From Verrucomicrobiota bacterium (GTDB lineage Bacteria > Verrucomicrobiota > Verrucomicrobiia > Chthoniobacterales > Terrimicrobiaceae), in NCBI GenBank assembly GCA_026398275.1, contig JAPLTF010000061.1:1-64000 (forward strand): a stretch of DNA of 64,000 bases, in the 5' to 3' direction. Each line of letters starts with the position of its first letter. Within the stretch, counting starts at the first letter, position 1. The notes beneath the pieces were generated by a model. That model was given only the letters and a program-made list of their open reading frames with translations. It did no database searches and had not been told where the DNA came from. Made by a program: the position numbers and the translations under genes. Positions 53,538 through 62,403 of this stretch are shown in pieces.

Positions 53538-55070
53538 TTGAAAAAAACCGTTCAAGAGTATATCGACGAGACTCCGGTCTGGTCGGATGGAACCACGATT
53601 CCGCAGGTCCCGATGACGATCATGCAGTGGCAGATCTGGGGGCTGGCCACGGCGGGCAAATTTTTTGAGGGGCTGGTGGTCTTCATGACCGGTGTTGCGC
53701 TGCCGCTCATCGCCATGGAGTTCAACCTCGGAGACGCGCAAAAAGGCATGGTCGGATCGGCGACGCTTTTCGGGATTTTGATCGGAGCCACTGCGCTGGG
53801 CAGCCTGGCAGACCACCTGGGAAGAAAGCAGCTCTTCATCGCGGAGATGATTTTGTTTCTGGTCTTTCTCGTGGCGATGACGTTCAGCCCGACATTTCCG
53901 CTGCTCCTGCTTTTCCTGTTCGGCATGGGACTGGCGCTCGGCTGCGACTACCCGACCGCGCACCTGGTGATCTCCGAGAGCATCCCCAGCAACTGCCGCG
54001 GCCGGCTCGTCCTGAGTGCATTCGCGTTCCAGGCGGTCGGAGCCTTGTTCGGAACCGCGGTCGGCTACATGATCCTCAAATCCCACGCGAGCCTGGCCGA
54101 CTGGCGCCTCATGTATGCGACGGCAATCCTCCCGACAATCCTGGTCGTGATCGGGCGCTTTTTCATCACCCAAAGCCCGCAGTGGCTGATGTCGCGCGGG
54201 CGGGTTTCCGAGGCGGAAACCGCGATCCTGCGCCTGCTCAGGCGCGAGCCTCCGTATCCCCTGAAAATCTCGCTCAAGGAAGTCCCCGACGATGAGCCGG
54301 AACACGAGCGCCACAAATCGAAGTTCGCCAAGCTCTTCAACAAGAAAAACCGCCGGGCCACGGTCCTCGCCTCGGTGCCTTGGTTTCTTCAGGATCTCGG
54401 AACCTACGGCATCGGCATCTTCACCCCCACCATCCTCGGCACCATCCTCGGGCACTCGAATCTCCGCGAACCCAATCTCGCCGCAGTCATCCACAACGAC
54501 ATGATCGCCGCGAAGGGCGCCGCCTTCCTGGATATCCTCCTTCTGGTCGGCATCATCTGCGCGGTCTTCCTCGCGGACAAACTCGGTCGCATGAAGCTCC
54601 AGGTCTTCGGGTTTTTCGGCTGCGCCGCCGGACTTCTCCTCGCCGCAGTTTCCACCGGCCTGGCACCCGGGCTCTCCCAGACGGCCCTGATTTTCGGAGG
54701 CTTCATGCTCTTCAATTTCATGACGAACCTCGGCCCAAACGCGATGACCTACCTCATCGCCGGCGAGGTCTTCCCGACAAAGATCCGCGGATCCGGGGCA
54801 GGCTTTGCAGCCTCGTTCGCCAAGATCGGCGCCGTCATGACAGCGTTCCTTTTCCCCATCCTCCTGAGCGATATCGGAACGGCCACCCTGCTCTACATCC
54901 TCGTGGGAACATCCATCCTCGGCGCATTTGTGACCTGGCGGTTCGGCATCGAAACCATGGGCGTGAACCTGGAAAACATCGGACGCCTGAAAGCCCACGG
55001 ACACACCGGTGCCGGAGAACCGGACCGGACCGAGGAGCATCCCGCCGGCGGAACTGCGGGAGGGCCGTAG
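53538..55070 (+). CDS. MFS transporter (metabolite:H+ symporter type)
   Basis: 510 residues, 12 helices. It begins at TTG 53538 after a strong AAGGAAGGGG. Motif A is LADHLGRKQLF, with a second copy ADKLGRMKLQ; helix 4 has GMGLALGCDYPTAHLVISES with an Asp often seen in anion/metabolite symporters. Loop 6-7 is long (PEHERHKSKFAKLFNKKNRR). The substrate is not evident. It follows the CreD-like gene by 168 bp and converges on ptsI, so it is probably its own unit. Confidence 0.87.
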   Translation: MKKTVQEYIDETPVWSDGTTIPQVPMTIMQWQIWGLATAGKFFEGLVVFMTGVALPLIAMEFNLGDAQKGMVGSATLFGILIGATALGSLADHLGRKQLFIAEMILFLVFLVAMTFSPTFPLLLLFLFGMGLALGCDYPTAHLVISESIPSNCRGRLVLSAFAFQAVGALFGTAVGYMILKSHASLADWRLMYATAILPTILVVIGRFFITQSPQWLMSRGRVSEAETAILRLLRREPPYPLKISLKEVPDDEPEHERHKSKFAKLFNKKNRRATVLASVPWFLQDLGTYGIGIFTPTILGTILGHSNLREPNLAAVIHNDMIAAKGAAFLDILLLVGIICAVFLADKLGRMKLQVFGFFGCAAGLLLAAVSTGLAPGLSQTALIFGGFMLFNFMTNLGPNAMTYLIAGEVFPTKIRGSGAGFAASFAKIGAVMTAFLFPILLSDIGTATLLYILVGTSILGAFVTWRFGIETMGVNLENIGRLKAHGHTGAGEPDRTEEHPAGGTAGGP

Positions 55071-55079
55071 CCCCATCGG

Positions 55080-56849
55080 TCAGTCGGCGATTTCGGCGTA
55101 GCGCTCGCGGGCCATGTTGAGGCTCAGCTGCTGGATCGCCGCCGAATCCTCCATCGTAAGGGCAGTCCGCACCAGTTCCTCGCACTGCGAGGCGTCGAGC
55201 GATTGGACCGCCTTTTTCACCCGGGGGACGATCGCGCTCGTCGCGCTCAGCTCATCCACCCCGAGCCCGATGAGCAGCGGGGTGAGCAGGACGTCGCCCG
55301 CCATCTCGCCGCAGACGCCGGTCCAGATCCCGTTGGCATGCGCAGCATCCACCGCCATTTTGATCATCCGCAGGATCGCAGGATGGGTCGGGTTGTAGAG
55401 GTGCGCGATCCGGTCGTTCACCCGGTCCACCGCAAATGTGTATTGGATCAGGTCGTTGGTTCCGATGCTGAAAAATGCGGCCTCCCGGGCCAGATGGTCC
55501 GCGGCGAGGACGGCGCTCGGGATCTCGATCATGATGCCCACCTCGATGAACGGATGGAACGGAACGCCGCGCGACGCAAGCTCCGCCTTGCTCTCCTCGA
55601 GGATCACATTCGCCTGGCGGAGCTCGTCGATGCCCGAAATCATCGGATACATGATCTTCACATTCCCGAACGTCGCGGCGCGGAGGATCGCCCGGAGCTG
55701 GGTTTTAAAAATCTCCGGATTCTGCAGGCAGAACCGGATCGCCCGGCATCCGAGAAACGGATTCTGCTCCTCCGGCAGGTGGAGGCTCTGCGTGGATTTG
55801 TCACCGCCGATATCCAGCGTCCGGATGATGACCCCGTTGGGCTTCGACCTCTCCGCAGCGATCCGGTAGTGCTCGAACTGCTCCTCCTCATCCGGAGGCT
55901 CCATGCGGTTCAGGTAGAGGAATTCCGTTCTGTATAGCCCGATCCCCTCGGCTCCGTTCGCAGCCACATCGCCGATCTCCTCGGGAAGGTCCACGTTGGC
56001 GGAAAGCACGATGTGGCGGCCGTCGCGCGTGGTCGATGCGGTTTCCCGGATCAGCTCCAACCGCTCGACGACCTCTTCCTTTGCGGATTCGATCCGGCCG
56101 TATTCTGCCAGGGTCTCCGGGGACGGATTCAGGATCAGCGTGCCGGTGTAGCCGTCGAGCAAAACGTCGTCGCCGCTCGTGAGCTGCTGGCAGATCCCGT
56201 GCAGCCCCACAATCGCGGGAATCTCCAGCGAGCGGGCCATGATCGCCGTGTGGGACGTCTTGCTGCCGGTCTCGGTCGCGAACCCCAGGACCAGCTCCCG
56301 GTTCAGCTGGGCGGTGTCCGACGGCGTCAGGTTGTGCGCGACGATGATGTGCTGGCGGTCATGGGTCGCGGGGTTCCGCGGAGCCTTGCCCAGGAGGTGG
56401 CGGATGACTCTCCGCGTCACATCCTCGATATCCACCACCCTCTCGCGGAGGTAGGGATCGTCGATCTGCGCCAGTGTCCGGCAATATTTTTCGGCCACCT
56501 GGTGAAAGATATACTCCACGTTGGCCCGCTCCCGGTCGAGCTTGCGGAGGACCTCGTCGATCAGGGTCCGGTCCTCGACGACCAGCAGGTGCGCGTCAAA
56601 AATGCTTGCGTCATTGGACCCGATGGCATTCGCAATCCGCTGCTGGATCTCAAGGAGCTCCGCGCGGGTGGCGATCAGTGCGGACTCGAACCGGGCGATC
56701 TCCTCCGGGAGCTCGTGCGGCTCGATTTTCCGGAGGGCGATTTCCTCGTCCTCCTCCCACTGGACCATGACCGCGCAGTGGGCAATTCCGGGAGCCACGG
56801 GAATTCCCGTGAATCTCTGTTCGTTCCCGGTCGCGGTTGGTGCCTCCAT
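55080..56849 (-). CDS. ptsI: PTS enzyme I (PEP-protein phosphotransferase)
   Basis: 589 residues. Phospho-His200 is in TGSKTSHTAIMARSLEIPAI, the PEP-binding Arg/Cys sites are in GIGLYRTEFLYLNRM and VCGEMAGDVLLTPLL, with the barrel end DELSATSAIVPRVKK. It transfers phosphate from PEP to HPr. No EII sugar permease lies in the window, and HprK and HPr are the neighbouring genes, so a regulatory PTS is likely. It is the last gene of the operon, 46 bp after the HPr gene. Confidence 0.96.
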   Translation of the reverse strand: MEAPTATGNEQRFTGIPVAPGIAHCAVMVQWEEDEEIALRKIEPHELPEEIARFESALIATRAELLEIQQRIANAIGSNDASIFDAHLLVVEDRTLIDEVLRKLDRERANVEYIFHQVAEKYCRTLAQIDDPYLRERVVDIEDVTRRVIRHLLGKAPRNPATHDRQHIIVAHNLTPSDTAQLNRELVLGFATETGSKTSHTAIMARSLEIPAIVGLHGICQQLTSGDDVLLDGYTGTLILNPSPETLAEYGRIESAKEEVVERLELIRETASTTRDGRHIVLSANVDLPEEIGDVAANGAEGIGLYRTEFLYLNRMEPPDEEEQFEHYRIAAERSKPNGVIIRTLDIGGDKSTQSLHLPEEQNPFLGCRAIRFCLQNPEIFKTQLRAILRAATFGNVKIMYPMISGIDELRQANVILEESKAELASRGVPFHPFIEVGIMIEIPSAVLAADHLAREAAFFSIGTNDLIQYTFAVDRVNDRIAHLYNPTHPAILRMIKMAVDAAHANGIWTGVCGEMAGDVLLTPLLIGLGVDELSATSAIVPRVKKAVQSLDASQCEELVRTALTMEDSAAIQQLSLNMARERYAEIAD

Positions 56850-56895
56850 GAAGGATCACACCTATCAGGAAAAATTCACTTAGTAAATGCCTCTG

Positions 56896-57204
56896 CTACT
56901 CTTCCCCGAAACGCGTTTCGACCAGATTCTTGATCTCCGCCACGGCCTTGTCCGCATCCGCGCCCTCGGCGATCACCTGCAGGCGGGATCCCTTGCCGGC
57001 AGCCAGCATCATGAGCCCCATGATGCTCTTCCCATTCACCCGCTCGCCGTCCTTCTCGACCCAAACCTCCGCGCGGTAACGGCTGGAAATTTTGACAAAC
57101 ATGGCCGCCGGGCGGGCGTGAAGACCGTTTCGATTGTCGATCACAACTTCCCCCGTGCAGCGCTGCACATCCTCATTCGGCTTTTTTTTCGAGAGTATTC
57201 CCAT
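56896..57204 (-). CDS. ptsH: HPr phosphocarrier protein
   Basis: 102 residues with an N-terminal extension of about 14 over the usual 88. His29 (NGLHARPAAMFV) takes phosphate from EI, and Ser60 (VNGKSIMGLMMLA) is the regulatory site for HPr kinase. Both are intact, so it can be phosphorylated by both routes. Its start overlaps the hprK stop (TAATG). Confidence 0.95.
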   Translation of the reverse strand: MGILSKKKPNEDVQRCTGEVVIDNRNGLHARPAAMFVKISSRYRAEVWVEKDGERVNGKSIMGLMMLAAGKGSRLQVIAEGADADKAVAEIKNLVETRFGEE

Positions 57205-58184
57205 TAACGGCTCCGGCGTTCGCTGATCATATGCAGCAATCTTTGGTTGAATTCAACTGCGCTGTTCTCACCCATCTCTTTGAGTTTTTGGTCCAGGGCC
57301 GCGACTTCCACAAGGCGTGCCAGATCGCGGCCGGTTCGCACCGGCAGCGTGACATGCGGGATCTTGATTCCAAGGATCTCGTAGTTTTCGCGGTCCAGCC
57401 CGATTCTATCCACATCCTCGAGCTCGTGCCAATCTTTCAATGTGACCACAAAATCCAGCCGTTTTTCGGCGCGCACAGCCCCGGCCCCGAACATCGAGGC
57501 GATGTTGATGATCCCGATCCCGCGCACCTCCATGTGGTAGCGCGAGAGGTTGTCGGACATCCCGAGAAGCTCGCGCCCCTCGATCGAGCGGAACCGGGTG
57601 ACGTCGTCGCTCACGAGGCTGTAGCCGCGCTCGATCAGCCCGAGCACGCACTCGCTCTTCCCGATCCCGCTGGCCCCGCGGACAAGCGTCCCGACGCCAA
57701 GGATGTCCACCATGCTGCCATGCTCGGAGCTGTGCGGGGCAAAATCGAACTCCAGCGAGATCGTGGCCGCGTTGATGAACTTCATCGTGATCATGCTGGT
57801 CCGGAAAACCGGCGTCTCGAACTCCCCGGCCGCATCGAGCAGGGCCTCGGGCACCGGCGCGTTCCGGGCCACCACAAGGCACGGCATGTTTTTTGAGAAA
57901 AGCGAGCGCAGCCGCTCGCGCAGCTGGGGCGCTTTCAGGCTCTTCAGGTAGCTCAGCTCCGCGGCTCCCAGAACCTGGATCCGCTTCACGGCAAAGTAGC
58001 TGAAAAACCCGCAGAGCGCGAGGCCCGGACGGTTGATGGTGGGTTCGCGGATCAGCCGGTTCAGCCCCCGCGAGGATCCCTCGAGCCGCAGCCCGAGCTT
58101 CTCCGCGTGGTTGGCATAAAAATGTCCGACCGTGATATGCGGCACGCGGTTGTCGGAGGTCTTTGCGGAGGACGGTTGGGGCAT
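57204..58184 (-). CDS. hprK: HPr kinase/phosphorylase
   Basis: 326 residues. The C-terminal half has the Walker A GASGIGKS (170-177), the catalytic His155 (EHGSMVDI), SLVSDDVTRF and the family signature EVRGIGIINI. The N-terminal half is the DRTGG-like regulatory domain of Gram-positive-type HprK. It phosphorylates the serine of HPr in response to ATP and sugar phosphates and reverses it with phosphate. Its stop overlaps the start of the HPr gene, and it lies 22 bp after lptB. Confidence 0.95.
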   Translation of the reverse strand: MPQPSSAKTSDNRVPHITVGHFYANHAEKLGLRLEGSSRGLNRLIREPTINRPGLALCGFFSYFAVKRIQVLGAAELSYLKSLKAPQLRERLRSLFSKNMPCLVVARNAPVPEALLDAAGEFETPVFRTSMITMKFINAATISLEFDFAPHSSEHGSMVDILGVGTLVRGASGIGKSECVLGLIERGYSLVSDDVTRFRSIEGRELLGMSDNLSRYHMEVRGIGIINIASMFGAGAVRAEKRLDFVVTLKDWHELEDVDRIGLDRENYEILGIKIPHVTLPVRTGRDLARLVEVAALDQKLKEMGENSAVEFNQRLLHMISERRSR

Positions 58185-58206
58185 CGCTGTCTGAGGGGGA
58201 TACGGG

Positions 58207-58971
58207 TTACATCGTGAACGATTCGCCGAGATAGAGCTTCCGGCTGATCGGGTCGTTCAGAAGAAAATCCTTGTTTCCCTGGCTCTCCACGCGGCCCTCG
58301 TAGATGAGGTAGGCGCGGTCCACGATGTTGAGCGTCTCGCGGACGTTGTGGTCGGTGATCAAAATCGCGAGCCCCTGCTCGCGGAGGTCCTGGACGATCT
58401 GCTGGACGTCATGGACCGCGATCGGGTCCACACCGCTGAACGGCTCGTCCAGCATCAGCAGGGCCGGGTTGGTCACGAGGGACCGGGCGATGGTCAGGCG
58501 GCGCTTTTCGCCACCGGACAGCGTCAGCGCCTGGTTCTTCGCGATATGTTCGATCCCGAACCGTGTCAGGAGTTCCTCGCAGCGCTGCTTCCTCTCGGAC
58601 TTCGTAGCCTTCGTCGTCTCGAGGATCGCGAGGATATTCTCCTCGACCGTCAGTTTGCGGAAAATGGATTCCTCCTGCGGCAGGTATCCCATCCCGTGCC
58701 TGGCCCGGCGATACATCGCCATGTCGGTCACATCGGCCTCCTGGAAAAACACGCGGCCGCCATTCGGGCGGATCAACCCCACGATCATGTAAAACGTGGT
58801 CGTCTTTCCGGCGCCGTTCGGTCCGAGGAGCCCGACGATTTCGCCACGCTTCACATTGATATCCACCCCGTTGACCACGGAGCGTCCGTTGTAAATTTTG
58901 ACCAGCCCGTCCGTGCGCAGGAGGGGTGCCCCTTCCGGAACCGGCTTGCGGTCTGCAAATTCGTCGCTCAT
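58207..58971 (-). CDS. lptB: LPS export ABC transporter ATPase LptB
   Basis: 254 residues. Walker A GPNGAGKTT (50-58), Q-loop YLPQEESIFRKLT, signature LSGGEKRRLTIARSL, Walker B LLMLDEPFSGVDPIA, and switch His in LITDHNVRETL. It powers LptFG-mediated LPS extraction from the inner membrane. Its ATG overlaps the lptA stop by four bases. The longer frame to 59295 is spurious, since it lies inside lptA. Confidence 0.96.
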   Translation of the reverse strand: MSDEFADRKPVPEGAPLLRTDGLVKIYNGRSVVNGVDINVKRGEIVGLLGPNGAGKTTTFYMIVGLIRPNGGRVFFQEADVTDMAMYRRARHGMGYLPQEESIFRKLTVEENILAILETTKATKSERKQRCEELLTRFGIEHIAKNQALTLSGGEKRRLTIARSLVTNPALLMLDEPFSGVDPIAVHDVQQIVQDLREQGLAILITDHNVRETLNIVDRAYLIYEGRVESQGNKDFLLNDPISRKLYLGESFTM

Positions 58972-59552
58972 TTCGAGGCTCCCGCTTCGCTGGTGTCGGA
59001 GATCACTGTCTTGCTCGCCCCCTTGGTCTGGGATTTGCCGCTGCGGTTGAGGATCATGACCGTGCCCTCCTCGGTCGCCACCTGGTTGTTCATCCCCTGC
59101 TGGACCGACGGCCAGCCCTTGAGGACGACCTCCCCGGTTGCCGGAACATATGTCGCAAACCCGGCCCTGCCGATGGCCTTGCTCGTTTGCCCGCCCTTGT
59201 CGGTGTTCTCCTGGACGATCACCACATTGCCGGAGGCCTCGGCCAGCTCCATGCCCTTGCGCGTCTTGCTCAGCGTCACCTTCAGCCGGTCGCATGTCAG
59301 CGTGAACTGGGGGTCGCGCACGATGACGTTGCCGGTGAACTCCGCCACGCTCGCCGCGTTATCAAATGAGGCCTCCTTGTTCGCCGTGATCTCGGTTTTG
59401 GCATCGGCGGGCCGGTCTTTTCCCAGGCCGGCGAAGCCGTTCGATGCTGCGGAGTCCTGCTTGCCCCCCCCGTTCATGGAAGGGGTCTGCTGGGCGTTAG
59501 CGGCACAGATTCCCAGAAACAGGAGGGCGATGAGTGGGTGGATTTTTGTCAT
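58968..59552 (-). CDS. lptA: LptA-like periplasmic LPS-bridge protein
   Basis: 194 residues with a signal peptide (cleavage near ANAQ, about 20). The LptA/OstA repeats are visible as ANKEASFDNAASVAEFTGNV and RDPQFTLTCDRLKVTLSKTR. A glycine- and lysine-rich linker (about 26-50) precedes the first repeat. LptA forms the periplasmic slide for LPS between LptC and LptD. Position between lptC and lptB supports the assignment. It overlaps both by four bases. Confidence 0.87.
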   Translation of the reverse strand: MTKIHPLIALLFLGICAANAQQTPSMNGGGKQDSAASNGFAGLGKDRPADAKTEITANKEASFDNAASVAEFTGNVIVRDPQFTLTCDRLKVTLSKTRKGMELAEASGNVVIVQENTDKGGQTSKAIGRAGFATYVPATGEVVLKGWPSVQQGMNNQVATEEGTVMILNRSGKSQTKGASKTVISDTSEAGASK

Positions 59553-60025
59553 TTGTCTAAATTGGCCGATTGAATAACCATTCGGATTTTCCCGCGCAAG
59601 ACCGCATACCGCGTCTTGGTGTTGAATTCGACGGAATCCCCGGTGACCTCGAAATCCTCCCGGTGGATGAACGCGTGCTTGTCTCCGGTGAGGATCCTGG
59701 TGTCCAGGTTGAAGATCGAGTGAGGCAGCTCGATGTTGATCTTCTTTCCATCATCATCGAAGGACTCGATCTTCATGTTCTCCATCTCGATGTGCTGCTC
59801 GTCCAGCTTGGTGGCGACTTCCGCCTCGATGGTCATGATCAGTTTTCCCGCCTCGTTGCGGTGGGGGATTTTGATGCCTTTGACTGGCATGTTCAAGGGC
59901 ATGGGAACATCAAAATCATGATCCGCCGCCTGCTTCTTCTCACCGGGCGCAGGCTTTGAATCCGCGCCGAAAAGCGGCTGCAAGGCCAGACAGATCAGGA
60001 TGGGAAACAGCTTAGACCACCGCAT
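59549..60025 (-). CDS. lptC: LptC-like protein
   Basis: 158 residues from ATG 60025. An N-terminal signal or anchor (LFPILICLALQPLFG) is followed by the beta-jellyroll type VKGIKIPHRNEAGKLIMTIE and FEVTGDSVEFNTKTRYAVLR. This is the LptC/YrbK fold by context and pattern rather than by a strict motif. It would hand LPS from the LptB2FG complex to LptA. It overlaps kdsA by 14 bp and lptA by four. The first 76 residues of the longer frame to 60253 were rejected as spurious, since they lie inside kdsA. Confidence 0.8.
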   Translation of the reverse strand: MRWSKLFPILICLALQPLFGADSKPAPGEKKQAADHDFDVPMPLNMPVKGIKIPHRNEAGKLIMTIEAEVATKLDEQHIEMENMKIESFDDDGKKINIELPHSIFNLDTRILTGDKHAFIHREDFEVTGDSVEFNTKTRYAVLRGKIRMVIQSANLDK

Positions 60026-60842
60026 CGCGAAGGGCCCTGAGTTGTGCAAGAAGCCGTGGCAGATCCCGCAGGGGGATTTGGTTTGGTCCGTCGGAAAGGG
60101 CTTTTGCGGGATTTTCATGTGTCTCGATAAAGAGGCCGTCACATCCGGCGGCCACCGCTGCGCGCGCCAAAATCGGGGCCAGCTCGCCGTCACCGCCGGT
60201 CGTTTCCCCGGCTCCTCCCGGGCGCTGGACCGAATGGGTGGCATCGAAAACAACCTGACAATTCAAGCGTTGCATCCAATAGATGGATCGCATGTCGGAG
60301 ACAAGGTTATTATAGCCGAATGTCGTTCCGCGTTCGGTGAAGAAGAACGACTTGCAGCCGGTCGCCACGAGCTTTTTGGCCACGTTGGCCATATCCCAGG
60401 GAGCCAGGAACTGACCCTTCTTCACATTGACCACCCGGCCGGTTGACCCCGCGGCAACGATCAGATCGGTCTGCCGGCAGAGGAAGGCGGGGATCTGAAG
60501 CACATCCACGGTCTCCCCGGCGATTTCGGCCTCCTGTGGCGAGTGGACATCGGTCGTCACCGGCACTCCGAGCTCCCCGCCGATCTCCCCGAGCAGCCGG
60601 CATCCGTCCCGCACGCCGGTGCCCCGGAAGGATTTGACCGAGGTCCGGTTCGCCTTGTCGTAGGACGCCTTGAAAACAAAGGCCGCACCCTGGTCATCGC
60701 AGATCGCCTTCAGCTTTTTCGCCATCCGGCGCGTGAATGCCGCCGATTCGATCACGCACGGGCCCAGGATAAACAAGAGCTCCCGGCCCCCAAGTTTGTG
60801 GGGACCTATTTTGACAACTGGTCTTCGCGGCATCCCCCCCAC
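60012..60842 (-). CDS. kdsA: 3-deoxy-D-manno-octulosonate 8-phosphate synthase
   Basis: 276 residues. It has LFILGPCVIESAAFT, FKASYDKANRTSVKSFRGTG, VTTDVHSPQEAEI and QIPAFLCRQTDLIVAAGSTG, followed by FFTERGTTFGYNNLVSDMRS and FDATHSVQRPGG, which is the KDO-8-P synthase pattern with a metal-type Cys site in GPCVIE. It joins PEP and arabinose 5-phosphate. It is first in the kdsA-lptC-lptA-lptB-hprK-ptsH-ptsI operon. The start may be Met4 (60833). Confidence 0.95.
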   Translation of the reverse strand: MGGMPRRPVVKIGPHKLGGRELLFILGPCVIESAAFTRRMAKKLKAICDDQGAAFVFKASYDKANRTSVKSFRGTGVRDGCRLLGEIGGELGVPVTTDVHSPQEAEIAGETVDVLQIPAFLCRQTDLIVAAGSTGRVVNVKKGQFLAPWDMANVAKKLVATGCKSFFFTERGTTFGYNNLVSDMRSIYWMQRLNCQVVFDATHSVQRPGGAGETTGGDGELAPILARAAVAAGCDGLFIETHENPAKALSDGPNQIPLRDLPRLLAQLRALRDAVV

Positions 60843-60899
60843 ATTACGCAGCAGCTCCGGTTCCGCAAGCCTTGGAATCCCGGCGAATTTTCACGGAGC

Positions 60900-61082
60900 T
60901 CAGGAAACTTCCACTGCGGTGCCATCCGCCGGGATGGCGACCTTTTTTTCGAGTCCGGCAGCGGAGAGCCTGCTGCGGAGCATGTCGCGGGTGGTCGGGC
61001 CGTGGTTGAGTGCTTCGAGGTGGTTGGCGACGACCCGGCCCGGGGCGAGGCGGACGAATTGGAGTATCTCGTCAACCGGCAT
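60900..61082 (-). pseudogene. C-terminal remnant of a metallo-beta-lactamase-fold hydrolase
   Basis: 60 residues from Met at 61082 to TGA at 60900-60902: VDEILQFVRLAPGRVVANHL then EALNHGPTTRDMLRSRLSAA and VAIPADGTAVEVS. The VVAxHLEAxNH-xxTR-LR pattern matches the C-terminal end of MBL-fold hydrolases. The metal-binding HxHxDH part is absent. Upstream on this strand the sequence stays open but becomes compositionally odd, so the gene is truncated, perhaps by the event that left the LysR fragment. Confidence 0.6.
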
Positions 61083-61121
61083 GAGGACGGTGCCTGCTGG
61101 AGCGGCGGGCCCATTCGATCC

Positions 61122-61250
61122 GGATTCACGCCCGCCGGCGAGGTCCTGCTGCGCGAGGCGCGGGAGCTTCTCCTTCACGCCGACCAGGTGCTCGATCGGG
61201 TGCGGGCCGGTGAACCCGGGGTGAGGCTGCGGGCCGGCTACGCGCCGTCC
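61122..61250 (+). pseudogene. LysR-type regulator fragment
   Basis: The plus frame reads GFTPAGEVLLREARELLLHA then DQVLDRVRAGEPGVRLRAGY and APS. This is the end of a LysR winged helix and its linker helix (LTPAGEVLLREARELL-type). No helix-turn-helix start or effector domain remains. It is degraded, between the MBL remnant and the DUF4126 gene. Confidence 0.62.
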
Positions 61251-61338
61251 CGGTATGGTTCGCCAATCGGCCGCATCGCGCGGATCAGTCCCCCCACTCG
61301 TGGCGTGACAATCCGCCGCCGCTGTCGATACTTCCGGC

Positions 61339-62361
61339 ATGCAAGAGTTGAGTTTATTGGGGGTGGCGCTCGGTTTGGCGAGCCTGGCGGGGATCAACCT
61401 CTACCTCACGGTTTTTGTGACCGGGCTGGCGATCCGGATGGATTGGGTGACGCTTTCTCCGGCGCTCCACGACCTGTCCGTCCTTTCAGACCCGATCATC
61501 ATCGGGGTGGCCGGGTTTCTCTACCTCATCGAGTTTTTTGCCGACAAGATCCCATGGATCGACACGGCGTGGGATTCCGTCCACACGTTCATCCGGCCGG
61601 TGGGAGCGGCCGCGCTGGCGGTGGCGGCGCTCGGGAATACGCATCCGGTCTTTGAAATTGTGGCGGCGTTGCTGGCCGGCGGCATGGCGCTGACCGCGCA
61701 CGTGGCGAAGGCCGGGACGCGCCTCGCGGCGAACACTTCGCCCGAGCCGTTTTCCAACATCGGGCTCAGCCTCGCGGAGGACGGCGTGGTCTGTGCGGGG
61801 CTCGGCCTGATCGCGTGGAATCCGATCGTCGCGCTGGTTCTCGCGGTGGTTTTCACCGGGGTTGTCGTGACGATCCTGCCGAAGCTGCTGCGGGGGATCC
61901 GGGCGAAGCTCTGGCTGGCATGGCGGAAGCTCAACTGCCCGCCGGAGGATGACTTGGAGACCGTGCCCGGACAGCGACTCTCCCGCCACGGCGAATTGCA
62001 ACTCCGCAGGTCCCACGCCAGCACGGCGGCCATCGAGTGGGCGGTTCCCTGCCTCAGCGGCGGCGGTCCGCGGATCGGGGCGAATCTGCCCGGTTCGCTG
62101 GTCTGCCTCCAGGGCGAGACGGACCGGCTGTTCTTTGTCGCCAAAAGCCTGTTCGGAGGGGTCGTCCTCGAGATGGATATTGCCGGGGCGGAGGTTTCGC
62201 ACAAAGCCGGATTCCTTTACGACAAAATCGAGATCATCCACCGCGATGGCTCGCCGAAGCATCAATTCCTCTTTGAGCGGGGGCTCACGAAAGTGGCTGC
62301 AGAGGTGGCTGGGCGGATCCAGGGGGTGGCCGTCACCCCGGCCCAACGCGTCGAGGGCTGA
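61339..62361 (+). CDS. DUF4126 membrane protein with C-terminal soluble domain
   Basis: 340 residues. The first 190 are a DUF4126 membrane domain (LGVALGLASLAGINLYLTVF, FLYLIEFFADKIPWIDTAWD, AANTSPEPFSNIGLSLAEDG) with four or five helices. The last 140 residues are a beta-rich cytosolic domain of unknown kind (TDRLFFVAKSLFGGVVLEMD). The function is unknown. It follows the second degraded region and precedes the nucleotide-sugar epimerase by 42 bp in the same direction. Confidence 0.85.
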   Translation: MQELSLLGVALGLASLAGINLYLTVFVTGLAIRMDWVTLSPALHDLSVLSDPIIIGVAGFLYLIEFFADKIPWIDTAWDSVHTFIRPVGAAALAVAALGNTHPVFEIVAALLAGGMALTAHVAKAGTRLAANTSPEPFSNIGLSLAEDGVVCAGLGLIAWNPIVALVLAVVFTGVVVTILPKLLRGIRAKLWLAWRKLNCPPEDDLETVPGQRLSRHGELQLRRSHASTAAIEWAVPCLSGGGPRIGANLPGSLVCLQGETDRLFFVAKSLFGGVVLEMDIAGAEVSHKAGFLYDKIEIIHRDGSPKHQFLFERGLTKVAAEVAGRIQGVAVTPAQRVEG

Positions 62362-62403
62362 AATTCCTTGCCGGGGTTTTCCCGCAACCGCTAGGTTCCC
62401 GGG

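Noticed and set aside
60543-61655. Long plus-strand frame across kdsA and the second graveyard
   Set aside because: It is antisense to kdsA for its first half and crosses into the DUF4126 gene. Only the 43-residue LysR-like block within it looks like protein.
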